From Rhodonellum psychrophilum GCM71 = DSM 17998 (lineage in GTDB: Bacteria; Bacteroidota; Bacteroidia; Cytophagales; Cyclobacteriaceae), in assembly GCF_000381545.1 (NCBI RefSeq), contig NZ_KB906685.1, positions 1 through 64,000 on the forward strand: a DNA stretch of 64,000 bases. The letters run 5' to 3'. Positions 7,826 to 17,625 of the stretch are shown one piece after another. The position numbers were made by a program, and so were the translations under genes. The notes beneath the pieces were generated by a model. It saw nothing but the letters and a program-made list of their open reading frames with translations, made no database searches and was not told the origin of the DNA. Positions within the stretch are counted from its first letter, which is position 1. Each line of letters starts with the position of its first letter.

Positions 7826-10600
7826 TTAAAGGACAATATTGATGATTTTCCCAACTACAACAATCACCTTTTTTGGAGATTTTCCTTCCATCCACTTAAG
7901 GACTGTTTCGTTTTCCAAGGCGATTTTTTCAATTTGCTCTTTGGAGAGGTTCAGAGGGAGTGGAAGTTTGGCTCTCATTTTCCCATTGATAGACACTGGA
8001 TATTCGTGGTTGTTTTCAACCAAGAATTCTTTTTGGAAAACAGGGAAGGAGGCATGTGTAATTGAGTTTTCATGACCTAACAATGACCAAAGTTCTTCCG
8101 CGATGTGAGGAGCATAGGGTGAAAGCAAGATTACCAAAGGTGTCAAAATCTCTCTTTTGTTGCATTTAAGGGCAGAAAGCTCATTCACACAGATCATAAA
8201 TGAAGACACAGAAGTGTTGAACGAATAATTATCCAAATCCTCTTGGGTCTTTTTAATGGTTTTGTGAAGTGTTTTCAATTCTTCTTGAGTCGCTGGTTCT
8301 TCGGAAACCCCAAAATCGCCTTGCTTGTCTTGAAAAAGTCTCCATAATTTTTTCAGGAATTTGGAAACGCCATCAATGCCATTGGTGTTCCAGGGCTTAA
8401 ATTGCTCCAAAGGACCCAAGAACATTTCGTAAAGCCTCAAAGTATCTGCCCCATATCTCTCGATGATGTCATCGGGGTTTACAACGTTGTACTTGGATTT
8501 GGACATTTTTTCCACTTCCGCTCCGCAGAAGTATCTTCCGTCTTCCAAGATAAATGTTGCGTCTGCAAGATCGGGTCTCCAAGTTTTGAATTTTTCAATA
8601 TCCAATTGATCATTGTGGACGATATTTACATCTACATGGATGGAAGAAGTTTCATACTGATCGATCAATCCCAAACTTACATAGGTGTTGGATCCTTTTA
8701 TTCTGTAGACAAAGTTGGATCTTCCCTGAATCATCCCCTGGTTGATCATTTTTTGGAAGGGCTCTTCGATGCCTACTGCTCCAATGTCAAACAGGAATTT
8801 GGTCCAAAATCTGGAATAGAGCAAATGGCCTGTAGCATGTTCCGCTCCTCCGATATAGAGATCAACAGCCCCCCAATATTTTGAAATCTCGGGATCTACG
8901 AATTTATTTTCATTCTTGGCATCCATGTATCTGAAGAAATACCAGCTTGATCCTGCCCAGCCGGGCATGGTGCTTTTTTCCAATGGGAATTCGCCCTCAG
9001 CTGTTTTGTAGGTCCAATGTGCAGCTCTGGCCAAAGGTGGTTCCCCATCTTCCGTTGGTAAATATTTATCCACCTCTGGCAATACCAAAGGCAAGTCTTT
9101 TTCTTCTATCAAATATGGCAATCCCTCTTTGAAATAAACAGGAAGGGGTTCTCCCCAATAGCGCTGACGCGTGAAAATGGCATCGCGCATCCTGTATTGG
9201 ATTTTCCCCTTGCCGATTTTCTTTTCCTCGAGAAATTCGATGGCCTTGACCATGGCATCCTTCATCCACAATCCGGAAAGAATGCCTGAATTGATGATGA
9301 GCCCACCTTTTCCTGGAAAAGAACCGTTTTCCATGCTTCCGTCTATCACCTGTCTGATTTCCAGACCAAAATGTTTGGCGAAATTGAAATCCCTTTCGTC
9401 ATGTGCAGGCACGGCCATGACAGCGCCTGTCCCATAGCCAGCCAGTACATAATCGGCTATCCAAATCTGGATTTCTTCCCCATTGAACGGGTTGATGGCA
9501 TAAGAACCGGTAAATGCACCGGATATTGTTTTCACGTCGCTCATTCGATCCCTTTCGGATCTGTTTTTTGCGCCTTCTATGTAGGCGGAGGCATTTTCTT
9601 TTTCCGCGGGGGTCAATAGTTCGTTTACCAATTCATGCTCTGGAGCCAAAGCCAAATAAGTAACACCAAAAATAGTATCGACTCTTGTCGTAAAAACTTT
9701 TATTTCTTTGTCATGTCCCTTGATCTGGAATACCATTTCTGCACCAATGGATTTCCCAATCCAATTGCGCTGCATTTCTTTTATGGGATCTGTCCAGTCA
9801 AGCGTATCCAGCCCAACCAAAAGACGTTCTGCATATGCCGTGATTCTCATGCTCCACTGCATCATCTTCTTTCGTTCCACTCGGTGGCCTCCTCTTTCGG
9901 AAAAACCATCTTTCACCTCATCATTGGAAAGCACGGTTCCCAGTGCAGTACACCAATTGACGGTCGTCTCTGCCAAAAATGTCAATCGATATTGCAAGAG
10001 GATTTCCTGTTGAATCCTTTCAGGAAAAGTTTTCCACTCGTCTGCAGAAAATAGAGTAGGGTTTTCATCACAAACGGCATGAACCTTTGAATTTCCACTT
10101 TCTTCGAATTTTTCAATCAGAGCGTGTATGCTTTTTGCTTTGTCCTCGGATTTGTCATAATAGCTGTTGAAAAGCTGCATGAAGATCCATTGGGTCCACC
10201 GGTAATAGGAGGGGTCGGAAGTCCTTACCTCTTTGCTCCAATCAAATGAAAAACCTATATTCTTAAGTTGCTCAGTGTATCTTTTGATATTTTCTTCAGT
10301 GGTGATGGCAGGATGCTGTCCAGTCTGTATGGCATATTGCTCGGCAGGAAGACCAAAAGAATCATACCCCATTGGATGAAGGACATTGTAGCCTTGTAGT
10401 CTTTTGAACCTGCTGACAATGTCAGAGGCAATGTAGCCCAGCGGGTGACCTACATGGAGTCCTGCCCCTGAAGGATAGGGGAACATGTCAAGGGAATAGA
10501 ACTTGGGCTTTTTGGGATCAACCTTAGCATTGAAAATCTGGTTTTGTTCCCAGTATGCCTGCCACTTTTTTTCTATTTCCTGAAAATTATACTCAGACAT
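7826..10600 (-). CDS. leuS: leucyl-tRNA synthetase
   Basis: Class Ia aminoacyl-tRNA synthetase, 924 residues, charging tRNA-Leu. The HIGH-like signature is HVGH within [16 protein letters not shown], and the KMSKS loop is intact ([15 protein letters not shown]). The CP1 editing domain carries [14 protein letters not shown] stretch around residues 165-215 ([20 protein letters not shown] and after) before the zinc-finger-like region is longer than in E. coli LeuRS, as is usual in Bacteroidetes. An upstream ATG would add 34 hydrophobic residues, but [14 protein letters not shown] at 10600 is the conserved N-terminus. A candidate -7 box (10637-10644) would place the transcription start inside that extension, which also rules it out. 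Confidence 0.97.
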   Translation of the reverse strand: MSEYNFQEIEKKWQAYWEQNQIFNAKVDPKKPKFYSLDMFPYPSGAGLHVGHPLGYIASDIVSRFKRLQGYNVLHPMGYDSFGLPAEQYAIQTGQHPAITTEENIKRYTEQLKNIGFSFDWSKEVRTSDPSYYRWTQWIFMQLFNSYYDKSEDKAKSIHALIEKFEESGNSKVHAVCDENPTLFSADEWKTFPERIQQEILLQYRLTFLAETTVNWCTALGTVLSNDEVKDGFSERGGHRVERKKMMQWSMRITAYAERLLVGLDTLDWTDPIKEMQRNWIGKSIGAEMVFQIKGHDKEIKVFTTRVDTIFGVTYLALAPEHELVNELLTPAEKENASAYIEGAKNRSERDRMSDVKTISGAFTGSYAINPFNGEEIQIWIADYVLAGYGTGAVMAVPAHDERDFNFAKHFGLEIRQVIDGSMENGSFPGKGGLIINSGILSGLWMKDAMVKAIEFLEEKKIGKGKIQYRMRDAIFTRQRYWGEPLPVYFKEGLPYLIEEKDLPLVLPEVDKYLPTEDGEPPLARAAHWTYKTAEGEFPLEKSTMPGWAGSSWYFFRYMDAKNENKFVDPEISKYWGAVDLYIGGAEHATGHLLYSRFWTKFLFDIGAVGIEEPFQKMINQGMIQGRSNFVYRIKGSNTYVSLGLIDQYETSSIHVDVNIVHNDQLDIEKFKTWRPDLADATFILEDGRYFCGAEVEKMSKSKYNVVNPDDIIERYGADTLRLYEMFLGPLEQFKPWNTNGIDGVSKFLKKLWRLFQDKQGDFGVSEEPATQEELKTLHKTIKKTQEDLDNYSFNTSVSSFMICVNELSALKCNKREILTPLVILLSPYAPHIAEELWSLLGHENSITHASFPVFQKEFLVENNHEYPVSINGKMRAKLPLPLNLSKEQIEKIALENETVLKWMEGKSPKKVIVVVGKIINIVL

Positions 10601-10636
10601 TTTTGGTAAATGGTTTAGGTTTTTAACGATTGTTTG

Positions 10637-10644
10637 CAAAAATA
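10637..10644 (-). promoter_or_regulatory. candidate -7 box for leuS
   Basis: CAAAAATA on the plus strand reads TATTTTTG on the minus strand, matching TAnnTTTG. It lies 36 bp upstream of the leuS ATG. No clear TTG is seen at the expected -33 distance, so this is a weak call. Confidence 0.35.
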
Positions 10645-10761
10645 GAAAAAAAGATGGGAAATGGTTGAGGATTTGCGAGAATAGAGGGAAATGAAATATC
10701 ATTCTGGCGCATATAATAAACCTAAAACCAGCAATATTCCTTTCCTATAAATATTCCGATT

Positions 10762-11697
10762 TTACCACCACCTGAAGCGTTTCTCATAGATTCGATCCCT
10801 GAAGATCCAGTTGTCCCAAATGTCAGGAGAAAGGTAGATTTCTAGGCCGATATTGAATCCCAGATAGCCATCAAACTTTTCAGTCAAGCCGGAACCTCGT
10901 CTCACACGGCCGTTGTTCCGAAGGATTTTGTCAATATCAGGTTCCCCGTTTTCTTTGACAAAATCGGGGTTTCTAATGGCCAAACGGAGTCTGTCCGGGT
11001 TAGTTCCATTTCCATTTACCCCATAATCATTGACCAGGTCCAAATAGAATTCCTTGACATTATACGCGCTGATATCATCCATGTAATCCGTCAATGTCCA
11101 TCGATAATTCATTTCGACAATCATATCCATATACACGTTGATTTTGTATTTCATTCCCAAGCCTGTAGGAAAAACCATGATGAATTTTTCATATGGATTG
11201 TTCTCTAACTGATAGGGCCTGAGTGATACCCACTCCCCACGGAGCTCTGCTTTAGGATCATTCGAAGAAACGCCTATACCCGCAAATGCATAAAGATTGA
11301 AAAGATGTCGGGTGATGTTGTAGAGTTTTACGGGTTTGAGATGGTATTCGCCGATTAAGGAAGCTTCCCAATTTTGGGCCCTGAAATGGAGATTTCTGGG
11401 GGGGCGGTTACTCCTTGGGTCAGCAGGGGGATCTTGTCCCGAAATCTTATAGTAAGAAAATTCTGCCCTTGCCTTGATTCTCGTTCCCATTGTATACCTG
11501 GCCGCAATGTTTGCGTTGAAATCCGGTTGTATACCTTCGTTGTATTTCCAGAGGGAATACAATTCACCAAAATACTGCGTAGGACCCAAAGAAGCTGAAA
11601 CAGACCATGGCGCTTCAAATTTATACCGGTTGAAACTTTGAGAGAAAGCCACATGAGTAAATGCCCACAGAAAAGTAAGTAGAATTATTTTTCTCAT
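10762..11697 (-). CDS. outer-membrane beta-barrel protein (DUF6089-like)
   Basis: Secreted protein of 311 residues with a Sec signal peptide (MRKIILLTFLWAFTHVAFSQ, cleavage after AFS-Q likely). The body has alternating aromatic and polar strands (SVSASLGPTQYFGELY, ARAEFSYYKISG, YNLYAFAGIGV) and ends in an aromatic residue (FRWW), as in outer-membrane barrels. The ASLGP-YFGEL opening is typical of DUF6089 proteins of Bacteroidetes, whose function is unknown; the family name is offered from pattern memory. It stands alone between leuS and the MscS gene on the same strand, with no obvious partner. Confidence 0.75.
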   Translation of the reverse strand: MRKIILLTFLWAFTHVAFSQSFNRYKFEAPWSVSASLGPTQYFGELYSLWKYNEGIQPDFNANIAARYTMGTRIKARAEFSYYKISGQDPPADPRSNRPPRNLHFRAQNWEASLIGEYHLKPVKLYNITRHLFNLYAFAGIGVSSNDPKAELRGEWVSLRPYQLENNPYEKFIMVFPTGLGMKYKINVYMDMIVEMNYRWTLTDYMDDISAYNVKEFYLDLVNDYGVNGNGTNPDRLRLAIRNPDFVKENGEPDIDKILRNNGRVRRGSGLTEKFDGYLGFNIGLEIYLSPDIWDNWIFRDRIYEKRFRWW

Positions 11698-11766
11698 TTA
11701 TTCATGGTTGGAAATCCACAGCCCTGAGACTTTGTTTGGAAATAATTAAGCTTCACGAAAATAATA

Positions 11767-12669
11767 TTAATTTTTTAATTTATCCATGCCTGAAACAATA
11801 TGAATGTCCCTTTGTGGAAATGGAATCTCTACGCCTTCTTCACTGAAACGCCTGAAAATCTCATAATACAATTGGCTTTTCAGGACTTTTGGTTTGTTGG
11901 TGAACTCCGATGTCCAGACCCTTAGGAAAAAATTGAGGCTGTTGTCACCAAATTCATCAAAGAGAACATCTGGTTTCGGGGATTTCAAAATACCATCATG
12001 TCTATTCGCAACCTCAATGAGGATTTCCTTGATCTTGGCTGGGTTTTCCTTATAAGAAACGCCCACTGGAAAATTAAATCGGATCTTGGAGTCATTGTGG
12101 GACCAGTTGATGACCTGACTGTCGATAAACTGGCTGTTTGGGATGATGACACTGATGTTGTCATTGGTGACAATGGTAGTGGACCTGGCCGAAATGAGAA
12201 TTACATCACCCGAAATATCTCCCACTTCGATTCTGTCGCCAACCTTTATGGGCTGTTCAAAGAGAATGATCAGACCGCTAATGAAATTATTGGTGATATT
12301 CTGAAGTCCAAAGCCGATACCAACACCTACGGCACCCGCAAGAATCCCAAAGGCACTCAGGTCAATACCGTTGGTCTGAAGGATTGAAAAAAGCCCTGCT
12401 ATAATAAGGATGTACTTCACAATGGTGGCTACGGACTGCCTTGTTCCTGGCCCAATATTGTATTTGACCAATATTTTGGTGACCAATATTTTTTTCACCC
12501 ATTCAGAGACTACGAAAAGAAAAACGATTGAAAAGACAAGGGTGAGCAGCAAACCAAGCGTCAGATTGGATTCTCCCATCGAGAAAAGCCTAAGATTCAT
12601 AAAATCATTGAAAAATTCCAAAATATTGGAAAACCCCTCTTTTTTCACTTCGCTTGACTTTTCTTCCAT
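11767..12669 (-). CDS. MscS-family mechanosensitive ion channel
   Basis: Small-conductance mechanosensitive channel of the inner membrane, 300 residues, that opens under hypo-osmotic stress. Three membrane helices are visible: about 37-62, 80-105 and the pore helix with small residues (ILAGAVGVGIGFGLQNITNN), followed by the conserved FISGLIILFEQPIKVGDRI joint to the beta domain. The C-terminal alpha-beta domain ends with FPQRDIHI. The length fits the minimal MscS/YkuT type. It starts 163 bp from the divergent GNAT-nitrilase gene. No odd residues noticed. Confidence 0.93.
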   Translation of the reverse strand: MEEKSSEVKKEGFSNILEFFNDFMNLRLFSMGESNLTLGLLLTLVFSIVFLFVVSEWVKKILVTKILVKYNIGPGTRQSVATIVKYILIIAGLFSILQTNGIDLSAFGILAGAVGVGIGFGLQNITNNFISGLIILFEQPIKVGDRIEVGDISGDVILISARSTTIVTNDNISVIIPNSQFIDSQVINWSHNDSKIRFNFPVGVSYKENPAKIKEILIEVANRHDGILKSPKPDVLFDEFGDNSLNFFLRVWTSEFTNKPKVLKSQLYYEIFRRFSEEGVEIPFPQRDIHIVSGMDKLKN

Positions 12670-12820
12670 GATTTATTGATTTTCAACAGTTAAATTTCCT
12701 CTGAAATATAACTTGAATATGATATAAATAAAATTGGGATGAATATTGTTTACAATCGAAAGATAGTATGGTTTGGGATTAGAGAAACTGAATTTTTAAA
12801 ATAAATGATTGAATTTTAAT

Positions 12821-12828
12821 TAATTTTG
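12821..12828 (+). promoter_or_regulatory. candidate -7 box abutting the GNAT-nitrilase start
   Basis: TAATTTTG matches TAnnTTTG and ends 4 nt before the ATG at 12833. If used, transcription would begin at or next to the start codon, giving a leaderless message. No TTG lies about 20 nt upstream, so the call is tentative. Confidence 0.3.
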
Positions 12829-12832
12829 CGGC

Positions 12833-14374
12833 ATGAGTAAACATAAGGAAGAATTAGAACATCGATTAAAGTTAAGGAATATAAAACTATCTGATTACGA
12901 TGATATTAGGGAAATCATGGTTTCCATTTATAAGAACGAAGGTGGGGCATGGACGAGGGAAGAACTTAAAAATCAATTGAAGGCCTTTCCTGAAGGTCAG
13001 ATTTGTATAGAGGACAATGGGAAAGTAGTCGCGGCAGCTCTCAGTCTGGTTGTGGATTATGCCAAATTTGGAGACAATCACACTTATGATCAAATCACTG
13101 GTTTCGGAAAATTTGACACCCATGACAATGATGGAGACACACTATATGGTACTGATGTTTTTGTAAGCGGGGAATACCGCGGAATGAGATTGGGCCGAAG
13201 ATTATATGATGCGAGAAAAGAGCTTTGCGAAAATCTGAACTTGAGGTCGATCATTGCAGGTGGGAGGATCCCCGGGTATTCCAAATATGCGGATCAAATG
13301 TCCCCAAGAAAATACATAGACATGATCAAAAGCAAAGAGATTTTTGATCCCGTTCTTTCCTTTCAGTTGGCCAACGAATTTCACGTCCGAAAGGTCATTA
13401 CCAAATATCTGCCCGAAGACAAGGATTCCAGAGCTTTTGCCACACTTCTGGAATGGATCAATATTTATTACGAAAAAGAGGAAAAGCTGATCGGAAATAA
13501 AAAGTCCATCGTTCGCTTGGGTTTGGTGCAATGGAAAATGCGTAGATTCAACAATGTGGATGACCTGATGCAGCAGGTTGAATTTTTTGTGGACACCATT
13601 TCTGGATACAAATCAGATTTTTGCCTTTTGCCGGAATTCTTCAATGCACCGCTATTGGCAGAATTCAATGACATGGACGCCTCAGAATCCATCCGCCACG
13701 TGGCGGAATATACAGATGAGATCGTCACCAGAATGAGGGATCTGGCTCTTTCTTACAATGTGAACATCATCGCCGGAAGTATGCCGGAATATGATGGCAA
13801 GAAACTCCGGAACGTAAGTTACCTCTGCCGAAGGGATGGGACAACTGACAAGCAATACAAGCTGCATATCACTCCCGACGAACAGTCCTATTGGGGACTT
13901 CAGGGTGGAAACGGCATTAAGGTTTTTGATACGGATGCCGGAAGGATCGGTATTTTGATCTGTTACGATGTGGAATTCCCTGAATTGGGTAGGATACTTG
14001 CCGAGCAGGAAATGGATATACTGTTTGTTCCTTTTTGGACAGATACCAAGAATGCATTCCTTCGGGTCAGCACATGTGCCAAGGCAAGAGCAGTGGAAAA
14101 TGAGTGTTATGTGGCCATTACCGGTTCTGTAGGGAATCTCCCAAGGGTGGAAAACATGGATATTCAATATTCTCAGGCAGCTATTTATTCGCCTTCTGAC
14201 TTTTCCTTCCCTCATGATGCCGTCGTTGCTCAAGCCTCAGTCAATGCGGAGACTACGATTGTTGCCGATGTTGATTTGGATTTGTTGACCAAGCAACGAA
14301 AAGCGGGGAGTGTTAGGAATTTGGACCAGCGAAGGTTGGATCTTTATTCCATCCAATGGAAGAAAAAGAAATAA
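12833..14374 (+). CDS. GNAT acetyltransferase / carbon-nitrogen hydrolase fusion
   Basis: Two-domain protein of 513 residues. Residues 1-215 form a GNAT N-acetyltransferase with an acetyl-CoA-binding loop (GEYRGMRLGRRLYD). Residues 225-505 form a nitrilase-superfamily hydrolase with its full triad: Glu268 (LLPEFF), Lys343 (YKLHITPDE) and Cys377 (LICYDVEFPE). Fusions of this order are known across bacteria and usually annotated as bifunctional, with no settled substrate; amide hydrolysis coupled to N-acetylation is an inference. The next gene, kdsC-like, starts 1 bp after its stop, so it probably heads a transcript with kdsC and kdsA, although no link to Kdo synthesis is known. Confidence 0.92.
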   Translation: MSKHKEELEHRLKLRNIKLSDYDDIREIMVSIYKNEGGAWTREELKNQLKAFPEGQICIEDNGKVVAAALSLVVDYAKFGDNHTYDQITGFGKFDTHDNDGDTLYGTDVFVSGEYRGMRLGRRLYDARKELCENLNLRSIIAGGRIPGYSKYADQMSPRKYIDMIKSKEIFDPVLSFQLANEFHVRKVITKYLPEDKDSRAFATLLEWINIYYEKEEKLIGNKKSIVRLGLVQWKMRRFNNVDDLMQQVEFFVDTISGYKSDFCLLPEFFNAPLLAEFNDMDASESIRHVAEYTDEIVTRMRDLALSYNVNIIAGSMPEYDGKKLRNVSYLCRRDGTTDKQYKLHITPDEQSYWGLQGGNGIKVFDTDAGRIGILICYDVEFPELGRILAEQEMDILFVPFWTDTKNAFLRVSTCAKARAVENECYVAITGSVGNLPRVENMDIQYSQAAIYSPSDFSFPHDAVVAQASVNAETTIVADVDLDLLTKQRKAGSVRNLDQRRLDLYSIQWKKKK

Positions 14375-14375
14375 G

Positions 14376-14936
14376 ATGCAGAATTATTTATCGGGTCTTA
14401 CCGAAAGTATTAAGAAAAAAGCCTGCAAAATCAAGCTGATCATCACCGACGTGGATGGCGTTTTGACAGATGGTGGAATCATCTACGATGACAATGGGCT
14501 GGAATACAAGCGGTTCAATGTCAAAGATGGGCTGATCGTTCATCACCTCAGGAAAAACGGGATCAAAATCGGGGCAATCACCGGAAGGAATTCCAAAGTA
14601 GTCGCAGATCGCTGTGACGAATTGAATTTTGATTTCCACTACCATGGAGTCAAAGACAAGGGTCAAAAACTGGAAGAGGTTTTGAAAGATCTTGGCTTTT
14701 CCCATGATGAAGTGGCCTATTTGGGTGATGATTTGATTGACCTTCCAATTTTGACTTTGGTTGGACTGGCCGTTTGTCCGGCTGATGCACTTCCCTATAT
14801 TCAGGAAAGAGTGCATTTTGTGTCTTCCCGGAATGGTGGGGAGGGAGTCTTCCGGGAGCTTGGAGATCTTATCCTGGAATCCAAAGGTTTATTGTCTGGA
14901 ATTATTGAAAATTTAGTAGCGAAAAAACATGAATAG
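14376..14936 (+). CDS. kdsC: 3-deoxy-D-manno-octulosonate 8-phosphate phosphatase (KdsC type)
   Basis: HAD-superfamily phosphatase without a large cap, 186 residues, giving free Kdo for lipopolysaccharide. The nucleophile motif is IITDVDGVLTDGG, the second motif GAITGRNS, and the last LGDDLIDLPIL. The tetrameric KdsC group has exactly this small size and sequence. The ATG at 14376 is 1 bp after the previous stop; a longer frame from 14310 overlaps the GNAT-nitrilase gene by 65 bp and adds no conserved residues. It overlaps kdsA by 8 bp, so the two successive Kdo enzymes are translationally coupled, which supports the assignment. Confidence 0.93.
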   Translation: MQNYLSGLTESIKKKACKIKLIITDVDGVLTDGGIIYDDNGLEYKRFNVKDGLIVHHLRKNGIKIGAITGRNSKVVADRCDELNFDFHYHGVKDKGQKLEEVLKDLGFSHDEVAYLGDDLIDLPILTLVGLAVCPADALPYIQERVHFVSSRNGGEGVFRELGDLILESKGLLSGIIENLVAKKHE

Positions 14937-15777
14937 ATTCACCCAACCCATGAAAATCACGGAAAATGTGATTTTGGGGAAAGAAAAACCAGTTTTGTTT
15001 GCGGGACCCTGTGCCGTGGAAAGTTTTGACATCTGCATAGAAATAGGAAGTACGGTAAAAGCATTGGCCGAAAAATTCGGGTTTTCCTATGTGTTCAAGG
15101 CATCCTTTGATAAGGCAAACAGAACCTCTTCTGGATCATTTCGGAGCATTGGTATGGACAAGTCTTTGGAGGTGCTTCAAAGAGTCGGAAGGCAATTGAA
15201 CGTTCCATTGGTTACCGATATCCACGAAAGCTACCAAGCCGCGGAAGTGGCTGAAGTGGTGGATGTCCTGCAGATACCTGCATTTTTATGTCGCCAAACA
15301 GACCTTCTTTTGGCCGCGGGAAATACAGGTAAGGCAGTAAAGATCAAAAGGGGGCAATTTATGGCTCCTGAAGATATGGAGTATGCCGTGTCAAAAGTCA
15401 GGTCCACCGGAAATGAAAATGTTTGTTTGACGGAAAGAGGATTTTCTTTGGGATACCATAATCTTGTCGTGGACATGAGAGCCTTGCCGATCATGAGACA
15501 GTTTGCTCCGGTTGTTTTTGATATTACCCATAGCGTCCAACAGCCGGGCGGACAAGGCGGGACAAGTGGAGGCCAGCGGGAATTTGCGCCGTTTTTGGCA
15601 AGGGCTGCTGCGGCTACCGGAATCGATGGGTTTTTTATCGAGACCCATCCGGAACCTGCCAAAGCCTTGAGTGATGGACCAAATCTCATTCCTCTGCACA
15701 GAATGGAAGCTTTTCTGGAAATGCTGAAAGAATCTTGGGAAATGGGAAGAAAATACCAAGACTTCAACGTCGAATAA
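14929..15777 (+). CDS. kdsA: 3-deoxy-8-phosphooctulonate synthase
   Basis: Condenses arabinose-5-phosphate with phosphoenolpyruvate to Kdo-8-phosphate, in the cytoplasm, for lipid A-core assembly. 282 residues, a DAHP/KdsA TIM barrel: LFAGPCAVES near the N-terminus, FKASFDKANRTS, DIHE, QIPAFLCRQTDLL, and DITHSVQQPGG with the following GGQREFAP. The Cys in GPCAVES is conserved generally. An Asn rather than Cys at residue 19 suggests the metal-independent form: ITENVILG is the equivalent segment, though this assignment was not checked against an alignment. The start overlaps kdsC by 8 bp. A second in-frame ATG eight codons in (MKITENVIL) is possible. Confidence 0.95.
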   Translation: MNRFTQPMKITENVILGKEKPVLFAGPCAVESFDICIEIGSTVKALAEKFGFSYVFKASFDKANRTSSGSFRSIGMDKSLEVLQRVGRQLNVPLVTDIHESYQAAEVAEVVDVLQIPAFLCRQTDLLLAAGNTGKAVKIKRGQFMAPEDMEYAVSKVRSTGNENVCLTERGFSLGYHNLVVDMRALPIMRQFAPVVFDITHSVQQPGGQGGTSGGQREFAPFLARAAAATGIDGFFIETHPEPAKALSDGPNLIPLHRMEAFLEMLKESWEMGRKYQDFNVE

Positions 15778-15851
15778 AGGCCTTCTGAATAGGATATTCC
15801 AACTACTTTCATTTTTTAATATCTGAGAAACTTATTCTTTCAAAAATTTGC

Positions 15852-15897
15852 GGTGCAGAGTAGAATTGTTGCCCAGACAACATTTCTATTTTGCACC
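15852..15897 (+). other. imperfect 20-bp hairpin of unknown role
   Basis: Arms 15852-15871 and 15878-15897 pair over 20 positions with a 6-nt CCCAGA loop. There are 17 Watson-Crick pairs, two G-U wobbles (only on the plus-strand RNA) and one T-T mismatch. It is followed by ATAAAG, not a T-run, so it is not a normal terminator. It lies 75 bp after kdsA and 140 bp before the WG-repeat gene. The remaining intergenic sequence shows nothing else clear. Confidence 0.5.
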
Positions 15898-16036
15898 CAT
15901 AAAGTTTCCTGAGGGATTAATTGTCAAGCTTAATCATGTACAGTGCCGAAGCAAATTGACCATTTGCTTCTTTCCATTAAATCCTTTTTGAATTGAAAGC
16001 GGAATACACTTTATTTACTTCCAAAAGACACCCAAT

Positions 16037-17608
16037 ATGAATATTTACCCATTTCTGAAGACCGGTTTGTTGGCCACCGGTTTTACAATTTTAACATCAC
16101 TTTCTTTCGCGCAATCTTGGGAGGTCTACGATCAAAATTTCCAATTGACTTCAAGGATAGAGTTTGATCACATCAGCATATTGGGGGAATCCGTGAGGAT
16201 AAGTTCCATGGGAAATGAACTCAACCTATTGGGAAAGGATTACCGCTCTTTTTTAAACCTCAAGGGTGAATCGGTTTACCAATACCTAGAACCTTGGATC
16301 ATTGTCAAGGGACCAAAAGGTTTGGGGGCATTTCATGAGTATGGTGAAGAGGTTTTTCCTTTGGAATATGATGACATTCAGATTTTTTACACCAAGCTTT
16401 TGGCCCAAAAAGGAAATGCATTTTGGGTATATGATCGCGTCAAAAAGAGCACAGTTTCCATAGGGACATTTGATCAAGCTCTTTTGGCCAAAAATGGCCA
16501 AGTGATCGCTCAAAATGAAAAAGGTTTTTTTCTCCCTTTGTCAAAAAATCCGGGCAAGGTTTTCAAAAAGCTTCTTGAGGTCAATGAAAACTTTCTGATT
16601 TCTGATGAGGATACAGGTTTTGGTTTGATCAATCGGGAAGGGGAGTATATTCTTGAACCGATTATTGATGAATTGATACATTTGGAGGAGAATTACTTCT
16701 ACGCATTTGATGGCAAACAATATATGTTGATCAAAGCAAGGGAAGAGAGGGCCGATATTAAATATACTTCCTATCATAAAATCACCTTGGGGCAAAACAA
16801 CATGATGCTGGAATATATCCATGGCAAACTGCGCAGGGTCATGGACAATGAAGGCATACTTTTGGATCAAACCGGAATGGAAAAAGTGACTCAGGTGGGA
16901 TATAAAAAATACAATGTTTACCTGAGGGACAAAAGTGTAGGTCTATTGGGAGAAGGAGGTTGGCTTGTGAATCCTGTTTTGAACTTAGAAACTATTTTAC
17001 CGGGAAAGGAAAACCTTTATGGCGCAAAAAAAGAAGGGAAATACGGATTTATCAATAAATCCGGACAAATGCTGATCGAAAACAGGTTCGATGAGATATC
17101 AGTTTTTTCGGAGGGATTGGCCGCAGTGAAGCGCAATGGATTGTGGGGTTTTGTGAATAAAGCAGATCAAATAATCGTTACTCCGCAATTTGAGGAAGTA
17201 CTTGACTTTCACAATGGGCTATCTGTTGTCAAGCAAAACGGGAAATCAAATTTGATCGATAAAAATGGGGGTGTGCTTTTGGGAAACTGGTATTCTCGCA
17301 TTTCAATTGCTCCTGATAATTATTTCATAACGGAGGAAAACGGTCTTTTTGGATTGATAGACGCCTCCGGCTTGGAGATAGTGGGGCCCAAATTTAACGA
17401 ACTGAGAAGGGAGACCCAAGATAAAATCGTGGTGAAGATGGGAGATAAATTTGGTGTGATGGACGAATCCGGAAATTATTCCTTACCTATTTATTACAAA
17501 AACATAATATTTGATCAAGGCACCAATAAAATTCTGGTGGAAGATCGATATCAATTTATGCCTGCAGCGGCAGTCGAAAAAGAGATTAAAAAGAAAAGAG
17601 GGGTTTGA
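16037..17608 (+). CDS. exported WG-repeat protein
   Basis: Secreted protein of 523 residues with a signal peptide ending near SLSFAQ (residues 1-26). The body is built of WG repeats of about 35 residues, each with a G-[LYK]-[YW]-GF-[IV]-N/D core: YGFINKSGQM, LWGFVNKADQ, LFGLIDASGL and FGVMDESGN in the last 220 residues, with more diverged copies before. WG repeats form small beta-hairpins stacked as a solenoid or propeller; their function is generally unknown. It stands alone, and its stop codon lies in the loop of its own terminator (17597-17623). Convergent with floA. Confidence 0.85.
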   Translation: MNIYPFLKTGLLATGFTILTSLSFAQSWEVYDQNFQLTSRIEFDHISILGESVRISSMGNELNLLGKDYRSFLNLKGESVYQYLEPWIIVKGPKGLGAFHEYGEEVFPLEYDDIQIFYTKLLAQKGNAFWVYDRVKKSTVSIGTFDQALLAKNGQVIAQNEKGFFLPLSKNPGKVFKKLLEVNENFLISDEDTGFGLINREGEYILEPIIDELIHLEENYFYAFDGKQYMLIKAREERADIKYTSYHKITLGQNNMMLEYIHGKLRRVMDNEGILLDQTGMEKVTQVGYKKYNVYLRDKSVGLLGEGGWLVNPVLNLETILPGKENLYGAKKEGKYGFINKSGQMLIENRFDEISVFSEGLAAVKRNGLWGFVNKADQIIVTPQFEEVLDFHNGLSVVKQNGKSNLIDKNGGVLLGNWYSRISIAPDNYFITEENGLFGLIDASGLEIVGPKFNELRRETQDKIVVKMGDKFGVMDESGNYSLPIYYKNIIFDQGTNKILVEDRYQFMPAAAVEKEIKKKRGV

Positions 17609-17623
17609 AACCCCTCTTTTTTT
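17597..17623. terminator. bidirectional rho-independent terminator
   Basis: AGAGGGG (17597-17603) pairs with CCCCTCT (17611-17617) around TTTGAAA, followed by TTTTTT on the plus strand; the other side is A-rich. It serves the convergent WG-repeat and floA genes. The WG-gene stop codon (17606-17608) is inside the loop. Confidence 0.85.
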
Positions 17624-17625
17624 GT

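Noticed and set aside
10601-10702. 34-residue N-terminal extension of LeuS
   Set aside because: It is a hydrophobic run not found in LeuRS proteins, and a promoter box lies within it; [14 protein letters not shown] is the conserved start.
14310-14375. Longer KdsC start overlapping the GNAT-nitrilase gene
   Set aside because: The extra residues match no KdsC N-terminus and would require a 65-bp overlap; ATG at 14376 is 1 bp after the previous stop.
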